Assembly: GCA_938022295.1 (NCBI GenBank)
Contig: CALIDR010000171.1
Coordinates: 1 to 8,747 of the forward strand
Direction: 5' to 3'
Length of the DNA: 8,747 nucleotides
From: an uncultured Burkholderiaceae bacterium
GTDB lineage: Bacteria; Pseudomonadota; Gammaproteobacteria; Burkholderiales; Burkholderiaceae_C
The first letter of the stretch is position 1, and every line of letters begins with the position of its first letter. Under the pieces are notes generated by a model. The model worked only from the letters and a program-made list of their open reading frames with translations, ran no database searches and was not told where the DNA came from. Positions 1-7,215 of this stretch are shown in pieces. The translations under genes were made by a program, and so were the position numbers.

Positions 1-1
1 C

Positions 2-127
2 GTGGGTCGCCCCCGCGAGGACGCGGGCGCCGCCCTCCACCGAGCGCCGGACGATGTCGTCCACCCGCGCGAGCTGCTTCTCGTTGACGATCGGCCCGAG
101 GTCCACGTCCTCGCGGTACGGGTCGCC
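2..127 (-). other. Internal fragment of an aldehyde dehydrogenase, fused in frame to CcmG
   Basis: Residues about 115-156 of the ccmG frame match the aldehyde dehydrogenase region that follows the catalytic cysteine. The series GDPY, DVDLGPIVNEKQ, a helix with two arginines, and GGARVLAG is the usual pattern in NAD(P)-dependent dehydrogenases of the benzaldehyde, vanillin or semialdehyde type. The catalytic cysteine, the nucleotide-binding part and the C-terminus are absent, since the fragment starts after them or runs off the left edge. The switch falls at or near the shared GDPY, codons 115-118, nucleotides about 116-127. Both CcmG proteins and dehydrogenases can carry a Gly-Asp-Pro there, so short sequence identity could have guided the join. 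The segment looks less like PuuC, which has a TTMG-type stretch here, than like other dehydrogenase branches. It may therefore not belong to the gene at the right edge. The family call is by eye from motifs. Confidence 0.75.
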
Positions 128-469
128 GAGGCTGGCGAGCCATTGCGTGGCGGCCGCCGGGTGGTCCTTGTAGTTCAGTCCGATCACCGCCACCGGGTGG
201 CGGCGCGCGAGGTCGACGACGAGCGGGTGCTCCTCGCGGCACGGCGCGCACCACGACGCGAACACGTTGAGCACCCAGACCTGGCCCGCGAGATCCGCGC
301 GCGTCAGCGTGCGCGCCGGGTCGTCGAGCCGCGGCAGCGCGAAGTCGGGCGCGGGCCTGCCGATCAGCGGCGAGGGCACCTCGCGCGGGTTCAGGCGCAG
401 CCCCACGGCGAGGAACGCCACCACCACCGCGAATAGCGCCAGCGGCAGCAGGAACCGCAGGCCCTTCAT
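2..469 (-). CDS. ccmG: CcmG/DsbE thiol:disulfide interchange protein, 3' part replaced by aldehyde dehydrogenase sequence, partial at window edge
   Basis: CcmG is a membrane-anchored periplasmic thioredoxin-like protein that keeps apocytochrome c CXXCH cysteines reduced for heme attachment. Seen: an open frame of 156 codons to the window edge, an N-terminal membrane anchor at about residues 5-25, a GRPAPDFALP segment at about 37-46 typical of the family, the WCAPC redox motif at residues 73-77, and a GLNYKD block at about 97-102. The start is the ATG at 467-469, which overlaps the ccmF stop as ATGA, so translation is probably coupled. Oddity: a normal CcmG continues after LGDPY with a GVYGVPETF-type cis-proline region. 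Here, from about residue 115, the frame instead reads as an aldehyde dehydrogenase segment. The cis-proline loop and the C-terminal half of the thioredoxin fold are therefore missing. The CcmG identity of residues 1-118 is secure; whether this hybrid exists in the cell is doubtful. Confidence 0.85.
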   Translation of the reverse strand, partial: MKGLRFLLPLALFAVVVAFLAVGLRLNPREVPSPLIGRPAPDFALPRLDDPARTLTRADLAGQVWVLNVFASWCAPCREEHPLVVDLARRHPVAVIGLNYKDHPAAATQWLASLGDPYREDVDLGPIVNEKQLARVDDIVRRSVEGGARVLAGATH

Positions 470-2460
470 CGTGCGGCCGGCACGCCGCCGACGCCCGGCG
501 CGCCGACGGCGGCCGGGCGCGCGACGCGCGCGCGGTAGCGGCGGTCGCTCACCGCCAGCGCGCCGCCGAGCCCCATCAGCACGCAGCCGCCCCAGATCCA
601 GACCACGAACGGCTTGACGTACACGCGCAGGATCCACGCCCCGCCGTCGACCGGCTCGCCGAGCGAGACGTAGAGGTCGCGCGTGAGCGTGGTGTCGATC
701 GCGGCTTCCGTCATCGGCATCTGCTGCACGCGGTAGACGCGCTTCTCGGGGTGCAGCGTGGCGACGCGCCGCTCGCCGCGGGTGACTTCGACGACGCCGC
801 GCGCGGCCTCGTAGTTCGGCCCGCGCACCGTGCGCACGCCCTCGAACGTGAACGTGTAGCCGGCCACCTCGATCCGCTCGCCGGCGCGCAGCGGCACGTC
901 GCGCTCGACCTCGAACGTGCGCACCATCGTCACGCCGAACACGAACGCCGCCACCCCGAGGTGGGCGACGACCATGCCCCAGTGCGCGCGGCCGAGCTGC
1001 GCCGCGCGCCGCCACACGCCGCCGTGCGCCGCGCCGGCGCCGCGCAGGCGCTCCCACAGGTCGGTGCCGACGGTGGCGACGATCCACCACGCCATGAGCA
1101 GCCCGAGCCCCGAGACGAGCGACAGCTGGCCGCCGAGCCAGCCGGTGGCGAGCGCGGCGAGGACGGCCACGCCCGCCGCCCAGCGCAGCCGCCGGCCGAG
1201 GTCGGGCAGCTCGGCCTGCTTCCAGCGCGCCAGCGGCCCGACGCCCATCAGGAACACGAGCAGCGCCATGATCGGCACGAACACGGTGTCGAAGTACGGC
1301 GGGCCGACCGAGATCTTGCCCAGGCCCAGTGCGTCGAGCACGAGCGGATACATCGTGCCGAGCATCACCGCGGCCATCGCGACGACGAGCAGCACGTTGT
1401 TGGCCAGCAGCGTCGTCTCGCGCGAGACGGTGGCGAAGCGCGCGCCGAGCCCCACCGTCGGCGCGCGCCAGGCGTACAGCGCCAGCGCGCCGCCGGTGGC
1501 CAGCACCAGCAGACCGAGGATGAACAGCCCCCGGTCGGGGTCGGTCGCGAAGGCGTGCACCGAGGTCAGCACGCCCGAGCGGACGAGGAACGTGCCCAGC
1601 AGCGACAGCGAGTAGGTGAGGATCGCGAGCAGGACGGTCCACGACTTGAAGGCGCCGCGCTTCTCGGTCACCGCCAGCGAGTGGATCAGCGCCGTGCCGA
1701 CCAGCCACGGCATGAACGACGCGTTCTCGACCGGGTCCCAGAACCACCAGCCGCCCCAGCCGAGCTCGTAGTACGCCCACCAGCTGCCCAGCGCGATGCC
1801 GAGCGTGAGGAACGCCCACGCCACCGTCGTCCACGGCCGCGTCCAGCGCGCCCACTGGGCGTCCAGCGTGCCGCCGATCAGCGCCGCGACGGCGAACGCG
1901 AACGCGACCGAGAACCCCACGTAGCCCATGAACAGCAGCGGCGGGTGGAACACCATGCCCGGGTCCTGCAGCAGCGGATTCAGGTCGCGGCCGTCGGCCG
2001 GCACGGGGAACAGGCGCTCGAACGGGTTCGACGTCAGCAGCACGAACAGCAGCACGCCGAGCGTCAGCAGCCCCATCACGGCGAGGATGCGCGCCACCAC
2101 CTGCAGCGGCAGGTGGCGGCCGAACGCGGCCACCGCCCACGCCCAGCCGGCCTGCATCAGCAGCCACAGCAGCATCGAGCCTTCGTGGCTGCCCCAGACG
2201 GCAGCGATGCGGTACGGCAGCGGCAGCGCGGTGTTCGAGTGCGACGCCACCGCGAGCACCGAGAAGTCGTTGCCGACGTAGACCGCGGTCAGGCACGCAT
2301 AGCTCAGCGCGACGAAGGCGAGCAGGGCGTGCGTCGTCGGCCGCGCGAGCGCCATCCAGTCGGCCCGGGCGCGCTGCGCGCCCACCAGCGGCAGCGTGCC
2401 GAGCACGAGCGCGGCGCCCACCGCGAGCCACAGCGCGAAGTGGCCGAGTTCGGCGATCAC
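466..2460 (-). CDS. ccmF: Cytochrome c heme lyase subunit CcmF
   Basis: CcmF is the integral membrane heme lyase subunit of System I: it takes heme from holo-CcmE and helps form the thioether bonds to apocytochrome c on the periplasmic side. The 664-residue product has the usual length and many hydrophobic helices. The tryptophan-rich WWD signature is intact (WGGWWFWDPVENASF, residues 235-249). Histidines expected to ligate heme are visible at 172 (FHPPLL), 260 (LIHSLAVTEKRG) and 302 (SVHAF), close to the numbering of the E. coli protein. A further candidate lies in the RAHWGMVVAHLG segment (H493 or H500). A large soluble, probably periplasmic, domain spans about residues 515-610 before the last helix. 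The start is a GTG at 2458-2460 that overlaps the ccmE stop as GTGA; the stop overlaps the ccmG ATG. Both overlaps point to one coupled mRNA. Nothing appears broken. Confidence 0.97.
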   Translation of the reverse strand: MIAELGHFALWLAVGAALVLGTLPLVGAQRARADWMALARPTTHALLAFVALSYACLTAVYVGNDFSVLAVASHSNTALPLPYRIAAVWGSHEGSMLLWLLMQAGWAWAVAAFGRHLPLQVVARILAVMGLLTLGVLLFVLLTSNPFERLFPVPADGRDLNPLLQDPGMVFHPPLLFMGYVGFSVAFAFAVAALIGGTLDAQWARWTRPWTTVAWAFLTLGIALGSWWAYYELGWGGWWFWDPVENASFMPWLVGTALIHSLAVTEKRGAFKSWTVLLAILTYSLSLLGTFLVRSGVLTSVHAFATDPDRGLFILGLLVLATGGALALYAWRAPTVGLGARFATVSRETTLLANNVLLVVAMAAVMLGTMYPLVLDALGLGKISVGPPYFDTVFVPIMALLVFLMGVGPLARWKQAELPDLGRRLRWAAGVAVLAALATGWLGGQLSLVSGLGLLMAWWIVATVGTDLWERLRGAGAAHGGVWRRAAQLGRAHWGMVVAHLGVAAFVFGVTMVRTFEVERDVPLRAGERIEVAGYTFTFEGVRTVRGPNYEAARGVVEVTRGERRVATLHPEKRVYRVQQMPMTEAAIDTTLTRDLYVSLGEPVDGGAWILRVYVKPFVVWIWGGCVLMGLGGALAVSDRRYRARVARPAAVGAPGVGGVPAAR

Positions 2461-2927
2461 GGCTGGCGCCCGTGTCCGGGGGCGACGACGGTGGCGTCGA
2501 GCGACGCCTGGCCGCGCTGCGCGCGCTCGATCGCCTCGGCGGCCTCGGGCGGCATGTAGTTCTCGTCGTGCTTGGCGAGCACCTCGCGGGCGACGAACAC
2601 GCCGCCTTCGAGCCGCCCCTGGGCGACGACGCCTTTGCCCTCGCGGAAGAGATCCGGCAGGATGCCCTCGTAGACGACCGGGATGCTGCGCGCGGTGTCG
2701 GTGACGGCGAAGCTCACGCGCACGCCGTCGCGCTTGACGCTGCCTTCCTCCACGAGGCCGCCGATGCGGAACGTGCGCCCGGCGGGCGCCTCGTCGGCCG
2801 CGACCTGCGACGGCGAGTAAAAGAACACGAGGTTGCTCTGGAACGCGTTGAGCACGAGCGCGGCGGCCACGCCGAGCGAGGCCAGGCCGGCGGCGACGAT
2901 CGCGAGGCGTTTGGTGCGGGGTTTCAT
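2457..2927 (-). CDS. ccmE: Cytochrome c-type biogenesis heme chaperone CcmE
   Basis: CcmE is the periplasmic heme chaperone of System I. It binds heme covalently through a histidine and hands it to CcmF. The 156-residue product has an N-terminal signal anchor at about residues 8-28, then the NLVFFYSPSQV entry to a small beta-barrel (OB-like) domain, the RIGGLVEEGSV segment, and the functional LAKHDENYMPPE motif. Heme-binding H120 and Y124 are both present. The tail after about residue 128 is variable and probably disordered, as in relatives. The start is an ATG at 2925-2927, and only a weak ribosome-binding sequence is seen upstream. It is the first ccm gene on this strand here. The 103 bases upstream to the eamA stop hold no ccmD-like small membrane ORF, and ccmABC are not in the window. 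Confidence 0.97.
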   Translation of the reverse strand: MKPRTKRLAIVAAGLASLGVAAALVLNAFQSNLVFFYSPSQVAADEAPAGRTFRIGGLVEEGSVKRDGVRVSFAVTDTARSIPVVYEGILPDLFREGKGVVAQGRLEGGVFVAREVLAKHDENYMPPEAAEAIERAQRGQASLDATVVAPGHGRQP

Positions 2928-2983
2928 CGGTCCGTTGCGGAGCTTGGCGCCGGCGCCCTCGGCCGCGCCGCGGAGCGTAGTGT

Positions 2984-3020
2984 GCCCTGCGCGCGCGCGG
3001 CGGTGCCGGTGCCGCAGGGC
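2984..3020 (-). terminator. Intergenic inverted repeat between eamA and ccmE, possible terminator
   Basis: Two perfect 8-base arms, GCCCTGCG at 2984-2991 and CGCAGGGC at 3013-3020, flank a 21-base GC-rich loop. It begins 11 bases after the eamA stop on the minus strand, where a terminator or attenuator would sit, and would separate eamA from ccmEFG transcription. No U-run follows on the minus strand, so intrinsic termination is not demonstrated. In DNA this GC-rich such repeats also arise by chance. Confidence 0.3.
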
Positions 3021-3030
3021 GGCGCAGGGT

Positions 3031-3942
3031 TTAGCGCACGCCCGGCGGCGGCCAGGTCGCCAGCAGCAGCCCGGCGATCGCGAGCGCGAACGCCGCCAGG
3101 TGGCCGGCGCCGAACGGCTCGCCGAGCACGACGACGCCGACCGCGGCGGCGGCCAGCGGCAGCATCACCGTGAACACGCCGGCGCGCGCGGCGGGCACGT
3201 CGCGCAGGCCGCGCATCCACAGCCACACCGTGACCACGCTCGCCGCGAGCGCGTAGAACACGAGCAGCGCCCAGGTGCGGCCGTCGACCGGCGCGAAGTC
3301 GAACCGGCTCGCCTGCCACAGGCCCAGCGGCGTCACCAGCGCCAGGCCCCAGAGGTTGATCAGGGCGCTGATGCGCCGCGCGGACACGCGGCCGGCGAGG
3401 CGCTTGCCGATGACGACGTACGAAGCCTCGCACAGCACGGCGCCCACCAGCAGCGCGTAGCCCCACCACGGCGCCGCGCCGGTGCCGCCGGCGTCCTTGA
3501 CCCACGCCAGCAGCGCGATGCCCGCCACCGCGCAGGCGATGCCGGCGAGCACGCGCGGCGCGATGCGCTCGCCGAGGAACGCGCGCGACAGCAGCGCGAC
3601 GGCGGCCGGCATCGCCGCCATCACGACGCCGGCGGCCACCGCCGACGTGTGCAGCACGCCGTAGAGCATGCAGATCGAGAACAGGAAGTTGCCGAGGAAG
3701 CTCTCCCAGAACAGCAGCACGCGGTCGCGCGGCGCGAGCGGCGCCTCGCCCGGCGCGCGCCTGAGCCACGGCAGCATCGCCACCGCGGCGATGCCGAAGC
3801 GCAGCCACGCGAGCAGGAACACCGGGAACGCCGCCAGCAGCAGTTTCGACAGCCCGACGTAGCTGCCCACCAGCGCCATGCTCGACGCCAGGCTCGCATA
3901 GGCGAGCCAGGGCAGGGCGGTGGGCAGCGCGGCGGACGTCAT
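3031..3942 (-). CDS. EamA/DMT-family transporter, ten predicted membrane helices
   Basis: This is a drug/metabolite transporter superfamily inner-membrane protein of 303 residues with two EamA repeats, at about residues 12-140 and 155-295, each with about five hydrophobic helices. Family signs are the GLSKLLLAAFPVFLLAWLRF stretch early in repeat one, the ALLSRAFLGERI end of that repeat, and the matching VVLGEPFGAGHL end of repeat two, both with the Gly-Glu pair common in EamA proteins. Members export amino acids, nucleotides or other small metabolites; the substrate cannot be told from sequence. The frame can extend to a TTG at 3964-3966, but neither start shows a clear ribosome-binding site. 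I prefer the ATG at 3940-3942, which puts the hydrophobic region near the N-terminus. It is divergent from the cyclase gene, with 95 bases between the starts, and lies 103 bases upstream of ccmE on the same strand. It has no known role in cytochrome maturation. Confidence 0.9.
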   Translation of the reverse strand: MTSAALPTALPWLAYASLASSMALVGSYVGLSKLLLAAFPVFLLAWLRFGIAAVAMLPWLRRAPGEAPLAPRDRVLLFWESFLGNFLFSICMLYGVLHTSAVAAGVVMAAMPAAVALLSRAFLGERIAPRVLAGIACAVAGIALLAWVKDAGGTGAAPWWGYALLVGAVLCEASYVVIGKRLAGRVSARRISALINLWGLALVTPLGLWQASRFDFAPVDGRTWALLVFYALAASVVTVWLWMRGLRDVPAARAGVFTVMLPLAAAAVGVVVLGEPFGAGHLAAFALAIAGLLLATWPPPGVR

Positions 3943-4001
3943 GCGGCGGGTGCGATGATGCCGCAAGGGGTGTCCGGCCCGGCGCGGGTCGCGGCCGCGG
4001 T

Positions 4002-4031
4002 TTGACGCCGCGGCGATGCGGCCACCACAAT
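4002..4031 (+). promoter_or_regulatory. Candidate sigma-70 type promoter for the diguanylate cyclase gene
   Basis: TTGACG at 4002-4007 (5 of 6 to the -35 consensus) is followed after 18 bases by CACAAT at 4026-4031 (4 of 6 to the -10 consensus). It is the most AT-rich element in the divergent gap between eamA and the cyclase gene. A transcript would begin about 4037-4039, on or beside the ATG at 4038, which implies a leaderless or near-leaderless mRNA. This agrees with the lack of a visible ribosome-binding site. It is a pattern match only; start-site data would decide. Confidence 0.4.
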
Positions 4032-4037
4032 GCCTGC

Positions 4038-5840
4038 ATGACCGCGCGCGGCCGACCGCGCGCCGCGGCGGCGCCGGGCCTGCGGCAGGCGCGGCGCGCG
4101 TGGCGCGTCCAGTTCACCGACTCGAACGCGTCGCTGGCGCTCGCCGAGCGTGTGCTCGTGCGCGGGGAGGCGGCGGCCGAGGCCCGCGCGTGGGCACTGC
4201 TCGCCCGCGCGTTCCACCGGATGCGCTACGCGACGCCGGCCGAAGCGCTGCCCGAGTTCGCCGCCGCCGACCGCGCGTTCGCCGCCATCGGCGAGCGCCG
4301 CGGCCAGATCCTTGCCGCCGTCGGCCACGCGCGGTGCCTGTGGATGCAGGGGCACTTCCAGCCGTCGCTCGACGCCTTGCTGCCGCTGCGCGACGAGGGG
4401 CTGCGCTGCCTGCGCGGCGACGAGCGCGCGCTGCTGCTCAACGGGCTGGCGGGCTGCTACTCGGCGCTCGGCCAGCCCGCGCTCGCCTTCGCCCACATGT
4501 ACCAGGGGCTGCGCGAGGGGCGCGGGCGCGGCGCGCTCGGCTTCGACTGCGTCCTGCACTGCAACATCGCGCACGAGCTGCTGCTGCTCGGCGACGTCGA
4601 CGAGGCGCTGCGCCACCTCGACGAGGGCCTGCGGCGCGCGGCGACGCTGCGCAACGCGCGCCTGGACAGCGTGCTGCGCATCAACCGCATCGCCGCGCTG
4701 ACCGACCTCGGCCGGCCGCACGACGCGCTGCCCGACGTCGAGCACCTGCGCGCGCAGCCGGCCGACGCGAACGGGCGCGGCGCGAGCGACGCCGGCTTCG
4801 AGACGATGGCGATCGCGGCGCTGCGCGCCGGCCGCACTGCGCTCGGGCTCGACCTCGTCGAGCGCGCGCGGCAAGCCGACGCCGACCCCGGCCTGCCCGA
4901 CACCCGCATCGAGCGCGCGGTGGCGCAGGCCGAGGCGCTGCGCGCCGAGGGCCGCCCGGCCGCGGCGCTGAAGCTGCTCGAGGCGCTGCCGCTGGACGCG
5001 CAGGGCGTCGGCCCGCGCGAGCGCTGCATGGCGCTGCACCTGCTCGCCGACCTGGCCGAATCGCTCGGCCACAGCGCGCGCGCGCTGCGCTGGCTGCGCG
5101 CGTGCCAGCGCGCGCAGGCCGAGCGCTCGCGGCTGGCATCGCTGGCCCGCCAGCAGGCGGCGGCGCTGCAGACCGAGCTGCAGCGCGTCGAGCGCGAGCG
5201 CGACGAGATCGAGGCGCGCCGGCGCGACAGCGAGCGCGCACGGGTGGCGCTGGCGGCGCTGTCCGCCCGCCTCGCGCAGCAGGTGGCGCAGGTGCAGGCG
5301 CTGCAGGCCGAGCTGCGGCAGCAGGCGGTGCGCGACCCGCTGACAGGGCTGCACAACCGCCGCCACCTGAACGACGTGCTGCCGGCGATGTTCGCGCTCG
5401 CGCGGCGCGACGGCCAGCCGCTCGCGGCCGTCGTGATCGACCTCGACCACTTCAAGCAGGTCAACGACCGCCACGGCCACCTCGCCGGCGACGAGCTGCT
5501 CGCCGCGTTCGGGCGGCTGCTCTCGAGCCAGCTGCGGCGCAGCGACGTCGCGTGCCGCTACGGCGGCGAGGAGTTCTGCCTGCTGCTGCCGCGCACCCCG
5601 GCCGCCGCGGCCCACCGCAAGGCCGCGTCCCTGCTGCGGCAATGGCGCGCGGCACGATTCACGTTCGACGGCTGCGACGTCGGCCGGCTCACGTTTTCCG
5701 CCGGCGTCGCCGACACCGCGCACGCGGCGATCGCCGAGCCGGTGGACCTGCTGCGCGCCGCCGACGACGCGGTGCTGCGCGCCAAGCGCGGCGGACGCGC
5801 CTGCGTGCGGGTCCACGACGGCGTGCCGGCGGCGGCCTGA
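4038..5840 (+). CDS. Diguanylate cyclase with TPR-like N-terminal region and coiled coil
   Basis: The predicted enzyme makes cyclic di-GMP from two GTP. The 600-residue product has no signal peptide or membrane helix, so it should be cytosolic. Residues about 40-350 are paired amphipathic helices of TPR-like character (for example around LNGLAGCYSALGQPALAFAH and DVDEALRHLDEGLRRA). Residues about 364-430 form a long charged coiled coil. The GGDEF domain begins at the DPLTGLHNRRHL motif (D433). It carries the metal-site DLDHFK (D468), the GGEEF active site at 509-513 and an RRSD inhibitory I-site at 500-503, exactly five residues before GGEEF. Catalysis and product feedback are therefore both predicted. 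The ATG at 4038 is preferred. An in-frame TTG at 4002 would add 12 residues but is better read as the -35 element. The TPR region is likely a protein-interaction or sensing module with unknown partner. The gene is transcribed alone. Confidence 0.93.
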   Translation: MTARGRPRAAAAPGLRQARRAWRVQFTDSNASLALAERVLVRGEAAAEARAWALLARAFHRMRYATPAEALPEFAAADRAFAAIGERRGQILAAVGHARCLWMQGHFQPSLDALLPLRDEGLRCLRGDERALLLNGLAGCYSALGQPALAFAHMYQGLREGRGRGALGFDCVLHCNIAHELLLLGDVDEALRHLDEGLRRAATLRNARLDSVLRINRIAALTDLGRPHDALPDVEHLRAQPADANGRGASDAGFETMAIAALRAGRTALGLDLVERARQADADPGLPDTRIERAVAQAEALRAEGRPAAALKLLEALPLDAQGVGPRERCMALHLLADLAESLGHSARALRWLRACQRAQAERSRLASLARQQAAALQTELQRVERERDEIEARRRDSERARVALAALSARLAQQVAQVQALQAELRQQAVRDPLTGLHNRRHLNDVLPAMFALARRDGQPLAAVVIDLDHFKQVNDRHGHLAGDELLAAFGRLLSSQLRRSDVACRYGGEEFCLLLPRTPAAAAHRKAASLLRQWRAARFTFDGCDVGRLTFSAGVADTAHAAIAEPVDLLRAADDAVLRAKRGGRACVRVHDGVPAAA

Positions 5841-5843
5841 ACG

Positions 5844-5858
5844 CCGGCCTGCGGCCGG
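5844..5858. terminator. Short GC hairpin between convergent genes, possible bidirectional terminator
   Basis: CCGGCC at 5844-5849 and GGCCGG at 5853-5858 form a perfect 6-bp stem with a 3-base loop in the 48-base gap between the cyclase stop (5840) and the glutamine synthetase stop (5889). The position suits termination of both convergent transcripts. There is no T-run on either side, and the base composition makes chance stems common. Confidence 0.3.
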
Positions 5859-5888
5859 TCGACCGCGCCCGCGTGGCGGCGCCCGCCG

Positions 5889-7208
5889 TCAGAAGGCTTC
5901 GGCGTAGCGGGCGAGCTCCCACGGCCCGATCTGCTGCGCCCAGGCGCGCCACTCGTCGCGCTTCAGGCGCACGAACTCGGCGGCGAGCGTCGCGCCGAGC
6001 GCGGCGGCGACGACGTCGTCGGCCTGCAGCGCGTCGAGCGCCTGGGCGAGGTCGCCCGGCAGCCGCGGGTGCGCGACGGCGCCGCCCGCGTACAGGTCGT
6101 CGTGGCACGGCGCGCCGGGGTCGAGCGCGCGGTCGATGCCTTCGAGGCCGGCGGCCACCAGCCCCGCGAGGGCGAGATACGGGTTGGCGGCGGCGTCGGG
6201 CAGCCGCCACTCGAAGCGTCCGGCCAGCGTGCGCACGAGCGCAGTGCGGTTGTTCGGGCCGTGGGCGATCCACACCGGCGCCCACGTCGTGCCGGTGATC
6301 GAGTCGTACACGGCGAGGCGCTTGTAGCTGTTGACGGTGGGCGCAGCGAGTGCGGTGAGCGCCGGCGCATGGGCGAGCACGCCGGCGACGAAGTGGCGGC
6401 CGAGCGGCGACAGGTCGGCGGCCGGCTCCTCCGCGTCGAACAGGCAACGGTTGCCGGCCCACAGCGACACGTGGAAGTGCATGCCGCTGCCGGGCTGGTC
6501 GGCGAACGGCTTGGGCATCAGCGAGAACACGGCGCCGTGCTTCTCGGCGGCGGCGTGCGCGGCGAGCTTGAACAGCATCAGCCGGTCGGCACTGACGAGC
6601 GCGTCGGCGTGCGCGAAGTTGAGCTCGTACTGGCCGTGCGCGTCCTCGTGGTCGACCTGCGTCACGTCGAGGCCGCACGCCTCGAGCCAAGCGCGCAGGT
6701 CGTGCAGCAGCGGCTGCGCGCGGGCGAGGCTCTTCAGGTCGTACGAAGGCTTGGGCAGCCGGTCGTGGTCGTCCAGCGGCGCGTAGCCGCCGCCGGGCAG
6801 GCGCTTGAGGAGGAAGAACTCGGGCTCGATGCCGACCTCGAGGCGCCAGCCGCGCTCGGCGAGCCGCGCGAGCGCGCGCCGCAGCACTTGCCGTGGGCAG
6901 GCGTCGAACGGCCGGCCGTCGACGAAGCCGTCGCCGACGATGCGCGCCACCCCCGGCTGCCACGGCAGCGGCTGCAGCGTGGCGGCGTCGCCGCGGGCGA
7001 GGTACTCGCTGCGCGGGCCGGTGCGCGCGAGGCCGGTGCCCCAGATCGACGGCCCGGCGAAGCCGGCGCCCGCCTCGAGCACGGTGCGCAGGTGCGCGAG
7101 CGGCACGAGCTTGCCCTTGGGCGTGCCGTGCACGTCGGCGAACTGCACGAGCAGCGTGTGCACGCCGGCGTCGTGCAGCCGCTGGCGCAGCGTTTCCGCG
7201 TCGTTCAC
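5889..7208 (-). CDS. Type III / GlnT-like glutamine synthetase family ligase (glutamate-ammonia or gamma-glutamyl-amine ligase)
   Basis: This is a glutamine synthetase fold enzyme that ligates ammonia or an amine to the gamma-carboxylate of glutamate using ATP. The 439-residue product resembles the GlnT/type III group, whose relatives include gamma-glutamylmethylamide synthetases and PuuA. Conserved sites are present: metal-binding E128 and E130 (IEPEFF), HEDAHGQYELNF at 187-198 with E188 and E195, GSGMHFHVS with H244, NSYKR with R297, NNRT at 319-322, and RFEWRLPD at 331-338 with E333. The start is a GTG at 7206-7208, seven bases after the gabT stop and without its own clear ribosome-binding site, so it is probably translated by coupling. 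As third gene after an aldehyde dehydrogenase and GabT, it more likely acts on an amine in a gamma-glutamylation route than as the main ammonia-assimilating enzyme. Motifs alone do not distinguish ammonia from amine substrates. Confidence 0.88.
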   Translation of the reverse strand: MNDAETLRQRLHDAGVHTLLVQFADVHGTPKGKLVPLAHLRTVLEAGAGFAGPSIWGTGLARTGPRSEYLARGDAATLQPLPWQPGVARIVGDGFVDGRPFDACPRQVLRRALARLAERGWRLEVGIEPEFFLLKRLPGGGYAPLDDHDRLPKPSYDLKSLARAQPLLHDLRAWLEACGLDVTQVDHEDAHGQYELNFAHADALVSADRLMLFKLAAHAAAEKHGAVFSLMPKPFADQPGSGMHFHVSLWAGNRCLFDAEEPAADLSPLGRHFVAGVLAHAPALTALAAPTVNSYKRLAVYDSITGTTWAPVWIAHGPNNRTALVRTLAGRFEWRLPDAAANPYLALAGLVAAGLEGIDRALDPGAPCHDDLYAGGAVAHPRLPGDLAQALDALQADDVVAAALGATLAAEFVRLKRDEWRAWAQQIGPWELARYAEAF

Positions 7209-7215
7209 GGGCGCG

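Noticed and set aside
751..2559. A 602-codon plus-strand open frame antisense to ccmF
   Set aside because: Its translation is dominated by Arg, His, Ala, Gln and Pro with no domain, and it is a mirror of the strongly supported ccmF frame. Long antisense frames are expected at this GC content.
2928..3030. A possible small ccmD gene before ccmE
   Set aside because: All three minus-strand frames were read: none has a start followed by a hydrophobic segment, and the space is too short for a typical CcmD.
3943..3966. TTG-initiated N-terminal extension of the EamA protein
   Set aside because: The eight extra residues are Arg/His-rich, the start is a rare codon and no ribosome-binding site is seen. 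The ATG at 3940-3942 is preferred, though with modest confidence.
2924..4117. A 397-codon minus-strand frame covering the eamA region
   Set aside because: It is Arg/Ala-rich without membrane helices. The overlapping EamA frame has clear hydrophobic periodicity and family motifs.
3939..5816. A 625-codon minus-strand open frame antisense to the diguanylate cyclase
   Set aside because: It has low-complexity Ala/Arg/Gln/Val composition, no recognisable motif and overlaps the GGDEF gene completely.
4016..6298. A 760-codon plus-strand frame overlapping the cyclase and the glutamine synthetase
   Set aside because: It is almost entirely Arg/Ala/Pro/Gly and crosses two well-supported genes; it is an out-of-frame product of GC-rich codons.
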